Notes: generated by a model not told the origin, from the sequence alone. DNA of 64,000 nt from Bradyrhizobium sp. 149 (GCF_023073915.1 NZ_JADPKK010000023.1:310001-374000); one strand, 5' to 3'; positions 47,047 to 55,881 are shown, counted from the stretch's first letter. Numbers and translations are program-made.

Positions 47047-47891
47047 GCGGCATCACAACACGCGACACGCCGCGCGGTTTCTCGTTCCAGGAGTACATGA
47101 CCTGTCTCACCGGCATCGTCTGGCGCGAGGGACTGCGCTTCCTGCACCAGCGCGAGCGCTTCGTCTCGGCGCTGGTGCGGCCGCTGGTGTGGCTGTTCAT
47201 CTTCGCCGCGGGCTTCCGTCAGGTGCTCGGCATCTCCATCATCCCACCTTACGAGACCTACATCCTCTACGAGGTCTTCATCGCGCCGGGGCTGATGGCG
47301 ATGATCCAGCTCTTCAACGGCATGCAGTCCTCGCTGTCGATGGTCTATGACCGCGAGATGGGCAACATGCGCACCCTGCTGGTAAGCCCACTGCCGCGCG
47401 GCTACCTGCTGTTCTGCAAGCTGCTCGCGGGCACCGCGGTGTCGCTGCTCCAGGTCTATGCATTCCTGCTAATCGCCTGGTTCTGGGACATCACCCCTCC
47501 CCTATCAGGCTATCTCACCGTGCTGCCGGCGCTGATCCTGTCCGGACTGATGCTGGGCTCGCTCGGCATGCTGATCTCCTCCGGCATCAAGCAGCTGGAG
47601 AACTTTGCCGGCGTCATGAATTTTGTCATTTTCCCGATGTTCTTCGCGTCATCGGCGCTCTATCCGCTCTGGCGCGTGCAGGAGGGCAGCCCCTATCTCT
47701 ATTATCTCTGCGAGGCCAATCCGTTCACCCATGCGGTCGAGCTGATACGCTTCGCGCTGTACGGACAGATCAACTGGGTCTCGCTGGCGGTGGTCGCGAC
47801 CTGTACAATCGTCTTCATGATCGGCGCGATCTATGCCTATGATCCCTCGCGCGGGCTGGCGCGACGGGGCCTTGCGGGAGGCGAAGGATGA
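47043..47891 (+). CDS. ABC-2 type permease, PQQ-dependent alcohol dehydrogenase system (PedC-like)
   Basis: 282 residues, six transmembrane helices. ETYILYEVFIAPGLMAMIQL, SLSMVYDREMGNMRTLLVSP and FPMFFASSALYPLWR are typical of ABC-2 permeases. Despite a separate binding protein, ABC-2 permeases are mostly exporters, so direction is uncertain. In Pseudomonas putida the homologous operon is needed for lanthanide-dependent growth (from memory). Confidence 0.87.
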   Translation: MSGITTRDTPRGFSFQEYMTCLTGIVWREGLRFLHQRERFVSALVRPLVWLFIFAAGFRQVLGISIIPPYETYILYEVFIAPGLMAMIQLFNGMQSSLSMVYDREMGNMRTLLVSPLPRGYLLFCKLLAGTAVSLLQVYAFLLIAWFWDITPPLSGYLTVLPALILSGLMLGSLGMLISSGIKQLENFAGVMNFVIFPMFFASSALYPLWRVQEGSPYLYYLCEANPFTHAVELIRFALYGQINWVSLAVVATCTIVFMIGAIYAYDPSRGLARRGLAGGEG

Positions 47892-48502
47892 AGTTTTGGC
47901 TCGTGACGATGGCCGTTCTGGCGCTCGAGCTGTCGGGCAAGGCCGCGCGCGCCGCCGATCCGCGCTATCCCGACTGGCCCTGCACCCAAGCCAAAGTTCC
48001 GGAGATTTCGCTCGCCGCCGTCTGGGCTGGTCCTGCGCTCGACGACGTGCAGAACAAGTGGAAGGACGACGCCAAAGTCAGCGCTTTGGTCTCGAAATTG
48101 TCGGCACGCAAGACGCCGCTGGACGAGGCCGAGAAGTCGGTGAAGGAGTTCCTGGCGGGCTCCGCGGCCGACAAGACCGCGAATGCAAAACTGCTGTTCT
48201 CAGGCCTGTTCGACACGCTCAACGCTCAGCGGTCGCAGGTCATGAGCGGGCTGGAACGCGTCAGCCGCAAGCAGCGCGAGGCCGCCGACAAGATCCGCGA
48301 GGAATCGATTCAGCTCCAGGCGCTCCAGGGTGCAACGCCGCGCGACGAGGCCAAGGTCGAGGCGCTCAGCAACGAGTTGGTCTGGAAAACCCGCATTTTC
48401 GAGGACCGCCACAAGGTGGTGCGGTTCGTCTGCGAGGTTCCGACCACCATTGACCAGCGCCTGTTCGCACTCGGACGCGTGATCCAGCAGGAATTGGAAT
48501 AG
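47888..48502 (+). CDS. Exported protein of the PQQ-ABC operon, unknown function
   Basis: 204 residues. Signal peptide to ARAAD; the mature part starts with RYPDWPCTQAKVPEISLAAV and is otherwise helical and charged, with long coiled-coil-like stretches (VMSGLERVSRKQREAADKIR). Two cysteines (one early, one in RFVCEVP near the end) could form a disulfide. It overlaps the permease by four bases, so it works with the transporter. Not assigned to a family by me. Confidence 0.75.
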   Translation: MKFWLVTMAVLALELSGKAARAADPRYPDWPCTQAKVPEISLAAVWAGPALDDVQNKWKDDAKVSALVSKLSARKTPLDEAEKSVKEFLAGSAADKTANAKLLFSGLFDTLNAQRSQVMSGLERVSRKQREAADKIREESIQLQALQGATPRDEAKVEALSNELVWKTRIFEDRHKVVRFVCEVPTTIDQRLFALGRVIQQELE

Positions 48503-48637
48503 CGTCAGTTTTGCTGACTCCATCCGGAGAGTTCCCGGGGTTTCATCGCAATCGTTAACATTTGCAACGCTATCGGCCGGAACCAAATCGATCTAGGATG
48601 TCTTGTCGAAGGGAATCCAAGACGTCGGGAGGCCTCG

Positions 48638-48937
48638 ATGGGCACTACGAAATTCATCCTCGCGGGCGCTGCGGCGATCAGCATGCTCGCATTCAACGCA
48701 TTTGCTGACGACATGACCGGAATGGTCTCGCGGATCGACCGGCTCAACGGCACGATCTCGATCCAGCAGACGCAGAAGGGAACGGTCGGCGGCAGCGCGG
48801 GCGGCGCTGGCGCGCTCCAGGAGTACAAGGCCAAGGATGCCGCGATGCTCGACACCGTCCATGCCGGCGACCGAGTGACGTACTCGGCGACCGACAATAA
48901 CGGCACGGGCACGCTGACCAAGCTGCAGAAGCAGTAG
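48638..48937 (+). CDS. Small periplasmic beta-barrel protein, CusF/DUF1344-like
   Basis: 99 residues. Signal peptide ending NAFAD; then GMVSRIDRLNGTISI and LDTVHAGDRVTYSATDNNGT, the beta-strand order of CusF-like metal chaperones. The Trp and Met ligands of copper-binding CusF are not evident, so copper binding is doubtful. It follows the PQQ-ABC operon after a 135-base gap. Confidence 0.6.
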   Translation: MGTTKFILAGAAAISMLAFNAFADDMTGMVSRIDRLNGTISIQQTQKGTVGGSAGGAGALQEYKAKDAAMLDTVHAGDRVTYSATDNNGTGTLTKLQKQ

Positions 48938-48970
48938 GCTTTTCCTCGCCCCTTCCCATGTGCGACACGG

Positions 48971-49055
48971 CGTCGTGGCCGGGCTTGTCCCGGCCTTCCA
49001 CGCATAGCCACGCGGCACGAAGAACGTGGATGCCCGGGACAAGCCCGGCATGACG
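48971..49055. repeat. REP-like palindromic element
   Basis: Two arms, CGTCGTGGCCGGGCTTGTCC (from 48971) and its near reverse complement GGGACAAGCCCGGCATGACG (to 49055), enclose a 22-base centre. This GGCTTGTCCCGG palindrome is a common intergenic repeat in Bradyrhizobium. It lies between convergent genes and may end transcription from both. Confidence 0.8.
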
Positions 49056-49063
49056 ATCTATGC

Positions 49064-49621
49064 TTACTGCTCTGGGCGCGGCTCCGGCTGCGCCTCGTCG
49101 GTGGGAAGCTTTGCGCGTTCCCAGCCGTCGGTGCCATCGGGATACCAGGCGACGTTGGAGTAGCCGTACGCGAGCGCGCGCTTGGCGGCGTTCCAGGACA
49201 TCCAGCAATCGGCCAGGCAATAGATCACCAGTAGCGCGGCCTTGTCGCCGTGCGATGCACGCGCGAGGCCACGCTGGAAATAATCGTCCATGGCGGGCGG
49301 CAACGTGCCGTAGCCGGTATCCGGCAGCCAGATGCTGCCCGGAACGTTTTTGCGCGGCGCCTCGCGCCAGACGGTCCCCGTGGGAAGGTTCTTCGGCTTC
49401 GGCGCACGCGGCAGCACGTCGATAAACGCGCCGCTCTTCGCGCGCCAGATCTCCTCGGCCTCCGCGGTCGTCAGCACGCGCGCGCCGCCGAGCGTCGCGG
49501 GCACAGGCGCGCGGAAATTGTCGGCGCGATAACCCTCGGGCTCGAACGGCTCCTGTTGCTGCGCGAGTACCGGCGCCACCAGCGCGACGGCGACGAGCGC
49601 AGCGACAAGGTGCCGCCTCAT
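49064..49621 (-). CDS. PQQ-dependent catabolism-associated CXXCW motif protein (rhodanese-like)
   Basis: 185 residues. Signal peptide to VLAQQ; the later IYCLADCWMSWNAAKRA is the Cys/Cys-Trp motif that names this family, on a rhodanese-like fold. It is periplasmic and probably handles thiol or sulfur chemistry connected with quinoprotein dehydrogenases. Ten bases separate it from the binding protein gene upstream, so they share a transcript. Confidence 0.9.
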   Translation of the reverse strand: MRRHLVAALVAVALVAPVLAQQQEPFEPEGYRADNFRAPVPATLGGARVLTTAEAEEIWRAKSGAFIDVLPRAPKPKNLPTGTVWREAPRKNVPGSIWLPDTGYGTLPPAMDDYFQRGLARASHGDKAALLVIYCLADCWMSWNAAKRALAYGYSNVAWYPDGTDGWERAKLPTDEAQPEPRPEQ

Positions 49622-49631
49622 GGCGTCTGCC

Positions 49632-50513
49632 TCATGGAGTCTTCTTGGCCGTCTCCGCGCCGAGCGGCCGATCGCTCTCGTCCAGCAGTGGCACGCCGAA
49701 GTCGAGCAGGATCTTGTTGATCTCGCCCTGGTTCTCCTGGATCAGCTTGTTGAGCTGCCGCTTCCAGTTCTGGTCGGCGGCACGCACCCCCATGCCGATG
49801 CGATAGACCAGTTTTGGCCCGGTGGTTTCCTTCACCAGCGGCGTGACATGAAGCGAGCCCGCCTGCTTCGCGTAAAATCCCGCCATGGGTCCCCACAGCA
49901 CGCCGGCGTCAATGGTGCCTGCCGTGAGATCATTGATCATTGCCTGCGCCGAATTGTCGTAGCGCGTGTCGATCATCAGCGGATAGGGCTTGGCATCACC
50001 CATCAATCCCGCGATGGCCATGTTGGTCGCAGGCGGCGTGCCGGCGACGATCCCGACATGCTTGCCCTTCAGCCTGGCATCCTCGAGGGTGTCGACCTCC
50101 TCCAGTCCGCTGCCTGCTTTCGCGACGAGCGCATAGCTCGTGCGGTAATACGGATTGGTGCCTTGGACGAGATCATCGCCTTGGGGAAAGCCCATGATGA
50201 CGTCGCAGCGATGTGAGCCGAGCGTCATGCGCACGAAGCCGGTGGCTTGCGGAAAGAATACATAGTCAAGCTTCTTCTGCAGCTTGTCCGCAAACAGCTC
50301 GGCAAGCTTGTTCTCGAACCCCTCGCCTTTCTCGTTCGAGAACGGCAGATTGCGCGGGTCGGAACAGACGCGCAGCACCTTGGGGTCGACCAATTCGAAG
50401 GAGAGGTCGCCGGCGTCATTGGTCTGCGCGAGGGCGACGTCGCCGAGCGCGCAAGACGCAACCAGGATACTCAGTGAAAACAACCAGCGACGATGTCGCC
50501 CGGCCTCCGTCAT
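49632..50513 (-). CDS. Quinoprotein dehydrogenase-associated substrate-binding protein (MoxJ-like type 2)
   Basis: 293 residues from the ATG at 50513. Signal peptide to VALAQ; then LRVCSDPRNLPFSNEKGEGF, the periplasmic-binding fold shared by MxaJ/XoxJ and amino-acid binding proteins, and GFPQGDDLVQGTNPYYRTSY. MoxJ proteins act with PQQ dehydrogenases, perhaps in assembly, rather than in transport. A second relative lies at 60182. Co-transcribed with the CXXCW protein. Confidence 0.85.
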   Translation of the reverse strand: MTEAGRHRRWLFSLSILVASCALGDVALAQTNDAGDLSFELVDPKVLRVCSDPRNLPFSNEKGEGFENKLAELFADKLQKKLDYVFFPQATGFVRMTLGSHRCDVIMGFPQGDDLVQGTNPYYRTSYALVAKAGSGLEEVDTLEDARLKGKHVGIVAGTPPATNMAIAGLMGDAKPYPLMIDTRYDNSAQAMINDLTAGTIDAGVLWGPMAGFYAKQAGSLHVTPLVKETTGPKLVYRIGMGVRAADQNWKRQLNKLIQENQGEINKILLDFGVPLLDESDRPLGAETAKKTP

Positions 50514-50642
50514 CGCGCTTCCTCCTCGGCTTGTTTGAATGCTAGCCATGCAACGCATGATGCGTCACGTTTTGCCAGACTTTGTGCCGGCTTTCCTTTG
50601 TTGCATTGCAACGCGCACAATCCCTTGAACTGAGGCGGAAAA

Positions 50643-51569
50643 GTGTCTCGCATCGCTCTCGTGACCGCAGCCTTGTCCCTGCTGGGGCTCACGACGCTAG
50701 CATGCGCCGGAGCGGCCGAATTGCCTGTGAGCGAAGTCGCGCCGGGAATTTTCGTACACTCCGGGACCATCGCCCTGATGAGCCGCGAGAACGAGGGCGA
50801 CATCGCCAATGTCGGCTTCATTGTGGGCGCGGATGCGGTGGCGGTGATCGATACCGGCGGTAGCGTTCGCGAGGGCGAGGCACTGCTGGCGGCGGTGCGG
50901 GCCCGCACCAGCAAGCCGATCCGCTACGTCATCAACACCCACGGCCATCCCGATCATGTCTTCGGCAATGCGGCCTTCACCCTCGGGGACACCATTTTCG
51001 TCGGCCACAGCAGGCTGCCCCGAGCACTGGCTGCGCGCGGGCCGTACTATCTCGACAATTTTAGACGCATCATGGGCGACGAATTGATCTCTCCCGTCAA
51101 GATCGTGCCGCCCACAATGCTCGTCACGGACACTCTGACGCTCGATCTCGGCTCGCGCCGCCTGACCTTGCGGGCTTGGCCGGCCGGGCACAGCGACAAT
51201 GATTTGACCGTGTTCGATGAGACCACGAAGACGCTGTTCACAGGCGACCTCGTCTTCCTCCGCCATATTCCGGTGATGGACGGCAGCATTCGCGGCTGGC
51301 TCGGCATCCTCGGGGAACTCGAGGGCATTCCGGCGCAGCGCGTCGTTCCCGGTCACGGGCCCGTGAGCGAGTGGCCTGCAGCACTGACCGATGAACGGCG
51401 CTATCTGAGGACACTGCTGGCGGACGTCCGGGCCTCGAACAAGAAGGGTGAGCCGATCCGAACCGTCGCTGACAAGGCGGCTGCGTCGGAGCGGCCGTCT
51501 TGGGAGCTGTTCGACGACTACAACGCCCGCAACGCAACCGCAGCATTTTCGGAAATTGAATGGGAATAG
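50643..51569 (+). CDS. Quinoprotein relay system zinc metallohydrolase (MBL fold)
   Basis: 308 residues, GTG start at 50643. Signal peptide to AGAAEL; metallo-beta-lactamase motif HGHPDH (His100, His102, Asp104, His105), WPAGHSDNDL and GDLVFL, with GHGPVSEW. The family (SoxH-related) accompanies SoxYZ-like carriers in PQQ clusters, presumably removing or transferring a bound group. The SoxYZ gene directly follows. Confidence 0.88.
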   Translation: MSRIALVTAALSLLGLTTLACAGAAELPVSEVAPGIFVHSGTIALMSRENEGDIANVGFIVGADAVAVIDTGGSVREGEALLAAVRARTSKPIRYVINTHGHPDHVFGNAAFTLGDTIFVGHSRLPRALAARGPYYLDNFRRIMGDELISPVKIVPPTMLVTDTLTLDLGSRRLTLRAWPAGHSDNDLTVFDETTKTLFTGDLVFLRHIPVMDGSIRGWLGILGELEGIPAQRVVPGHGPVSEWPAALTDERRYLRTLLADVRASNKKGEPIRTVADKAAASERPSWELFDDYNARNATAAFSEIEWE

Positions 51570-51613
51570 CGGACGCGCTACGATGCGCGAAACGTTGCTT
51601 CGTCCGCGGGACC

Positions 51614-52438
51614 ATGACCATGACGGGATGCACGCGCCGCCTGCCCCTGATCGCCCTGCTCCTCGGCATTGCATTCGCCGTGCCGGCGCAGGCTGAAGAA
51701 GCCGACGATCCCTGGCCGGGCCTGGTGCAGGACATCTTCAGCAACCGTCCGATGAATGACGGTCACAATGTCATTGGCATCGAGATGCCGTACCGCGCCG
51801 AGGACGCGGCCATCGTGCCGGTGACGCTGCGCAGCAAGCTCTCGCCTGGCGACGCTCGCCGCATCCGTTCGATCACACTGGTGATCGATCGTAACCCGGC
51901 GCCGATGGCGGCGAAGTTCGAGCTCGGACCGGATGCCAACGTCACCGAAATCTCGACGCGCGTGCGCGTCAACAACTACACCGACGTCCATGCGGTGGCC
52001 GAGCTCAGCGATGGCCAGCTCTATGTCTCGAAAGTCTATGTAAAAGCCTCCGGCGGCTGCTCGGCACCGGCAGGGAAGAATGCCGAGGAAGCCCAGAACC
52101 GGCTCGGGCAGATGCGCTACCGGCAATTCGCGCGCGAGGATGCCCCGGCGAGCCGCATGCGGGAGGCGCAGATCATGATCGGCCATCCCAACAATTCCGG
52201 CCTGCAGATGGACCAGGTCACGCAGCTCTATATTCCCGCCTTCTTCGTCAACCAGCTCAGGCTGACGCAGGACGACAGCCCCGTGCTCTCGATGGAAGGC
52301 GGCATCTCGATCTCGGAAGATCCCAATCTGCGCTTCACCTATGTCTCCAACGGCGCCAGGCGCTTTCGCGCGGAAGCCAAGGACACGGATGGCCACGTGT
52401 TCCACAACGAGTGGGATCTGGAGAAGCCGGGGACGTAG
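51614..52438 (+). CDS. Quinoprotein dehydrogenase-associated SoxYZ-like carrier protein
   Basis: 274 residues if started at the ATG at 51614 (an in-frame ATG at 51560 would overlap the upstream gene). Signal peptide to AQAEE; SoxY-like part (residues about 30-160) ending with the swinging-arm-like KASGGCSAPAG cysteine, then a SoxZ-like immunoglobulin part. In true SoxY the cysteine carries sulfur intermediates; here both halves are fused. Substrate in quinoprotein relay is not known. Confidence 0.85.
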   Translation: MTMTGCTRRLPLIALLLGIAFAVPAQAEEADDPWPGLVQDIFSNRPMNDGHNVIGIEMPYRAEDAAIVPVTLRSKLSPGDARRIRSITLVIDRNPAPMAAKFELGPDANVTEISTRVRVNNYTDVHAVAELSDGQLYVSKVYVKASGGCSAPAGKNAEEAQNRLGQMRYRQFAREDAPASRMREAQIMIGHPNNSGLQMDQVTQLYIPAFFVNQLRLTQDDSPVLSMEGGISISEDPNLRFTYVSNGARRFRAEAKDTDGHVFHNEWDLEKPGT

Positions 52439-52512
52439 AACGCGGTACTCGCGCTGCCCGCTCGCACCCCGGGAATGAAGTGAGATACCGCTCATCCGGC
52501 GCTTCGCGCCAG

Positions 52513-52533
52513 CTTCTCCCGCAACAGGAGAAG
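52513..52533. terminator. Hairpin between convergent genes
   Basis: CTTCTCC (52513-52519) and GGAGAAG (52527-52533), preceded by GGCGCTTCGCGCC, itself a small palindrome. Typical Bradyrhizobium intergenic repeat serving as a terminator for the SoxYZ gene or the minus-strand gene at 52562. Confidence 0.5.
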
Positions 52534-52561
52534 GAAAAGGGCACCGTCTACGCGGCAGAAA

Positions 52562-52921
52562 CTAGAAACACCTCACCTCGGCTTCCGCCTGCGCACGCCT
52601 CAAATCGGTCACGGCCGAATTCGCCTGCTCCGAGGTTCGGAACTGGACGCCGAGATTGCCGCGGACCTGGGACATGCTGAGCGCGGTCTCGGCGGTGACG
52701 TAGCGCTCATAGGATACGATCGAGGCCACCACGTCGATCGAGCAGGAGCATTGCTCGATGGCCTGCCGGCTCTCGCCATTGGCCTTCATGCAGCCATAGA
52801 CATACTCGGCACGCGCCGCCGTCGGATAATCATTGGCCTCTTCGGCCTGCGCGGCAAGCGCGGTCGCAGCCCACACCGCCAATGCGGCGACAATCGGTCG
52901 TAGCTGTCCGGCCAGATTCAT
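52562..52921 (-). CDS. Small Cys-containing exported protein of the island, unknown
   Basis: 119 residues. Signal peptide to AAQAEE; mature part YPTAARAEYVYGCMKANGES, then IEQCSCSIDVVASIVSYERY and a C-terminal RCF. Four cysteines suggest disulfides. I recall similar proteins in PQQ dehydrogenase clusters of rhizobia; function unknown. Confidence 0.7.
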   Translation of the reverse strand: MNLAGQLRPIVAALAVWAATALAAQAEEANDYPTAARAEYVYGCMKANGESRQAIEQCSCSIDVVASIVSYERYVTAETALSMSQVRGNLGVQFRTSEQANSAVTDLRRAQAEAEVRCF

Positions 52922-52957
52922 GCGCGTCCTCCCGCTGGTTGCGACGAAAGCTATGCT

Positions 52958-54007
52958 ATGCGTATTGTCCTGAAAAGCACTCTATCAGCGGAAACGGCTC
53001 ACAAGGTGATGAGAGCACTTGGTTTGATAACAGCACTCGGTCGACCATTGGCCCTCGCGGTGACACTGGCGCTGATACTAGCCGGACCCGGCCGCGCCGC
53101 GGATACCATCCGCCTCGCGGTGCAGAAGACCGGAACATTCTCCTGGGAGCTGGCCGCGATCCGCGCCGGCGGCCTCGACAAGGAGGCCGACCTGTCGCTC
53201 GACGTCACCGAGCTTGCAAGCCCCGAGGCCGGCAAGATCGCGTTGCGCGCCGGCAATGCCGACATCATCCTGTCCGACTGGCTGTGGGTGTCGCGCGAGC
53301 GCACGCTCGGCGCCAAGCTCACCTTCTATCCCTATTCCAGCGCGCTCGGCGCGGTGATGGTGCCGGCTTCCTCGCCGATCAAGTCGCTCGCCGATTTGAA
53401 GGGCCGCAAGCTCGCCGTCGGCGGTGGTCCCATCGACAAGAGCTGGCTGCTGCTCCAGGCGCGCATGAAGCAGGACGGCATCGACCTGAAGTCGGAGGCG
53501 ACCATCGTCTATGGTGCCCCGCCCCTGATCGCCGCCAAGGCGCTCGACGGCGAGATGGATGCGAGCCTCAACTTCTGGAATTTCTGCGCGCAGCTGGAGG
53601 CCAAGGGTTTTCGCCGCCTTACCGGCATTGAGGACATTTTGCCGAAGCTGGGAGCCAGGGGCGCGGTCTCCGCAGTCGGCTATGTCTTCGACGAAAGCTG
53701 GGCGGCAAGCCATCGCGACGCGGTGGCGCGCTTCATCGCGATGACGCGCAAGGCCAAGCAGTTGCTGGTGACCTCGGATGCCGCCTGGGACAAGATCGCG
53801 CCTCTCACCGGCGCGAGCGATGCCACCCTGCTCAAGACCTATCGCGAGCGCTATCGCGACGGCATTCCGCACCGAAGCATCGATGACGAGGAAAAGGACG
53901 CGCGCGTGCTCTACCGCGTGCTCGCCGAGATGGGCGGACGCGACCTGGTCGGGCCGGCCGCCGAGCTCGAGCCCGGCACCTTCTATCACGCAGTTCCCGG
54001 AGACTGA
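52958..54007 (+). CDS. ABC transporter substrate-binding protein, nitrate/sulfonate/taurine type
   Basis: 349 residues from the ATG at 52958; an ATG at 53009 gives a more usual signal peptide, and the choice is open. After AAD the mature chain reads IRLAVQKTGTFSWELAAIRA, with SPEAGKIALRAGNADIILSD and LKGRKLAVGGGPIDKSWLLL, a NrtA/SsuA/TauA-type fold. It heads a three-gene importer coupled by overlaps. Its ligand is unknown; location in the quinoprotein island suggests an organic anion or cofactor-related molecule. Confidence 0.8.
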   Translation: MRIVLKSTLSAETAHKVMRALGLITALGRPLALAVTLALILAGPGRAADTIRLAVQKTGTFSWELAAIRAGGLDKEADLSLDVTELASPEAGKIALRAGNADIILSDWLWVSRERTLGAKLTFYPYSSALGAVMVPASSPIKSLADLKGRKLAVGGGPIDKSWLLLQARMKQDGIDLKSEATIVYGAPPLIAAKALDGEMDASLNFWNFCAQLEAKGFRRLTGIEDILPKLGARGAVSAVGYVFDESWAASHRDAVARFIAMTRKAKQLLVTSDAAWDKIAPLTGASDATLLKTYRERYRDGIPHRSIDDEEKDARVLYRVLAEMGGRDLVGPAAELEPGTFYHAVPGD

Positions 54008-54008
54008 G

Positions 54009-54746
54009 GTGCTGCGTCTTGTGTCGTTTGCCCTGTTCCTCGCGATCTGGTGGATTGCCGCGCTGTTCGTCGGCGCCGCAAAGCTGCCCTCCCCGCCCGC
54101 CGTGCTCGACATCATCATCGCGGAAGCATCGAACGGCGCACTGTTCCTGCATCTCGGTGCCACGCTCGCCCGCGTCGCCCTCGCCTTCGTGCTGGCGATG
54201 TCGCTCGGCAGCGCCATCGGCTATTTGATGGGACGGGTGAAGCTTGCCGACCGGCTCGGCGATCCCTGGCTGATCCTGCTGCTGAACCTGCCGGCGCTGG
54301 TCGTGATCGTGCTGGCTTACATCTGGGCCGGGCTGACCGAGGCCGCCGCCATCGCCGCGATCGCCATCAACAAGCTGCCGACCGCCATCGTCACCTTGCG
54401 CGAGGGCACCCGCGCGCTCGACCGCTCGCTCGACGAGATGGCAAGCGTGTTCGCGATGCCGCGCTGGCGCGCGTTCCGCCACGTCGTGCTGCCGCAGCTG
54501 GCGCCTTATATCGCAGCCTCGGCCCGCTCGGGATTGTCGCTGGTGTGGAAGATCGTGCTCGTCGCCGAACTCCTGGGACGACCGAACGGCGTCGGCTTCG
54601 AGATCGGCGTTGCCTTCCAGCTGTTCGACACGCCGCGGCTGCTGGCCTATTCCCTGACCTTCGCCGCCGTCGTGCTCGTGATCGAGACCGCGCTGGTGCA
54701 ACCGTTCGAAGCCCGCGCATCACGGTGGCGGCCCCGTGAGGCTTAA
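54009..54746 (+). CDS. ABC transporter permease, nitrate/sulfonate/taurine type
   Basis: 245 residues, GTG start at 54009, two bases after the binding protein stop. About six membrane helices and the cytoplasmic loop EMASVFAMPRWRAFRHVVLP, the EAA motif of SsuC/TauC permeases. Overlaps the ATPase gene by 11 bases. Confidence 0.85.
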   Translation: MLRLVSFALFLAIWWIAALFVGAAKLPSPPAVLDIIIAEASNGALFLHLGATLARVALAFVLAMSLGSAIGYLMGRVKLADRLGDPWLILLLNLPALVVIVLAYIWAGLTEAAAIAAIAINKLPTAIVTLREGTRALDRSLDEMASVFAMPRWRAFRHVVLPQLAPYIAASARSGLSLVWKIVLVAELLGRPNGVGFEIGVAFQLFDTPRLLAYSLTFAAVVLVIETALVQPFEARASRWRPREA

Positions 54747-55446
54747 GGTCGATATCACAGGCAAGACGTTCAGGAGTGCCGCGGGCGGAACGCAGGAGGT
54801 GCTGGCGCCGGTCAGTTTCGCGCTTCAATCCGGCGAGGTTGGCGTGCTGATCGGTCCCTCCGGCTGCGGCAAGAGCACGATGCTGCGCATCATCCTTGGG
54901 CTCGACCGCGACTTCGGGGGACATGTCTCGCGCCCGCCGGAAGCACGCATCGGCATGGTCTTCCAAGAGCCGCGGCTGCTGCCATGGCGTTCGGTCGAGC
55001 AGAATGTGCGGCTTGCGGCCCCCGACGTCACTGACGCTAAGCTCGCCGAGCTGTTCAGGATCCTGGAGCTGGAGGCGCATCGCAGCCATTTTCCCGGCGA
55101 ACTGTCGCTGGGCCTCGCCCGGCGCGTCGCGCTCGCCCGCGCCTTTGCGGTCGAGCCCGATCTGCTCGTGCTCGACGAGCCCCTCGCCTCGCTCGACGAC
55201 GCGCTCGCTGGCCGTTTGCGCGACGAGATCGCGACACTGGTGGCGAGCCGTCCGGTGATGACGCTGCTCGTCACCCACAGCCTGGATGACGCGATCCGGC
55301 TCGGCGACCGCCTGTTCTTGCTGTCGCCGCGACCGGCGCGCATCGTGCGGGAGGTGCCGATCGCCATCCCGCGCGCGGAGCGCAGCGAATCCGAGCTCGG
55401 CAGGATCAGGGCCGAGCTCGCGGCCTTGCAGCTTGAATCGAAATGA
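54736..55446 (+). CDS. ABC transporter ATP-binding protein, nitrate/sulfonate/taurine type
   Basis: 236 residues, GTG start. Walker A GPSGCGKST, Q-loop MVFQEPRLLPW, signature LSLGLARRVALARAF (the usual SGG is SLG), Walker B LLVLDEPLASLD and switch His in VTHSLDDA. Drives the permease upstream. The weakened signature motif is notable but occurs in this family. Confidence 0.87.
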   Translation: MRLKVDITGKTFRSAAGGTQEVLAPVSFALQSGEVGVLIGPSGCGKSTMLRIILGLDRDFGGHVSRPPEARIGMVFQEPRLLPWRSVEQNVRLAAPDVTDAKLAELFRILELEAHRSHFPGELSLGLARRVALARAFAVEPDLLVLDEPLASLDDALAGRLRDEIATLVASRPVMTLLVTHSLDDAIRLGDRLFLLSPRPARIVREVPIAIPRAERSESELGRIRAELAALQLESK

Positions 55447-55493
55447 GAACTCATGGTCAACTGGGCCAACGAACTCTTCGCGGGAGGTTCACG

Positions 55494-55847
55494 ATGCGAC
55501 GTACGCTGATTGCGATCGGCATCCTGTTGGTTGCGATGCCGGACGCGGCGCTCGCGCAAGCCAAGGGCAAGGGCATCCGACTCTGGAATCTGACTACGGA
55601 GACGATCTCCGGCTTTCAGCTTTCGCCCGCGGGCAAGACCGAGTGGGGGCCGAACCAGTGCTTGAACGACAAGGACAAGGAGGTCGACCACGACGAGCGA
55701 CTGCGCATCACCGGTATCGAGCCCGGCCGCTACGACGCCAGGGTCAGCTACCCCAATGCACGGCAGTGCATCGTGCGCGACATCGAAATCAAGGCGGATG
55801 CGGTGTTCTCGGTCGCCGACAAGGATCTGAAGGACTGCACGAAGTAG
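55494..55847 (+). CDS. Small exported protein, unknown function
   Basis: 117 residues; GGGAGG ahead of the ATG at 55494. Signal peptide to ALAQA; mature part GKGIRLWNLTTETISGFQLS, NQCLNDKDKEVDHDERLRIT, DARVSYPNARQCIVRDIEIK and DLKDCTK. It looks like a small beta-sandwich with three cysteines and an acidic loop (NDKDKEVDHDE) that might bind a cation. It follows the ABC genes by 47 bases. No family recognised. Confidence 0.7.
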   Translation: MRRTLIAIGILLVAMPDAALAQAKGKGIRLWNLTTETISGFQLSPAGKTEWGPNQCLNDKDKEVDHDERLRITGIEPGRYDARVSYPNARQCIVRDIEIKADAVFSVADKDLKDCTK

Positions 55848-55881
55848 CGCCGGTCGCGGCCGGCAAACGCAGCGCAGCGGT

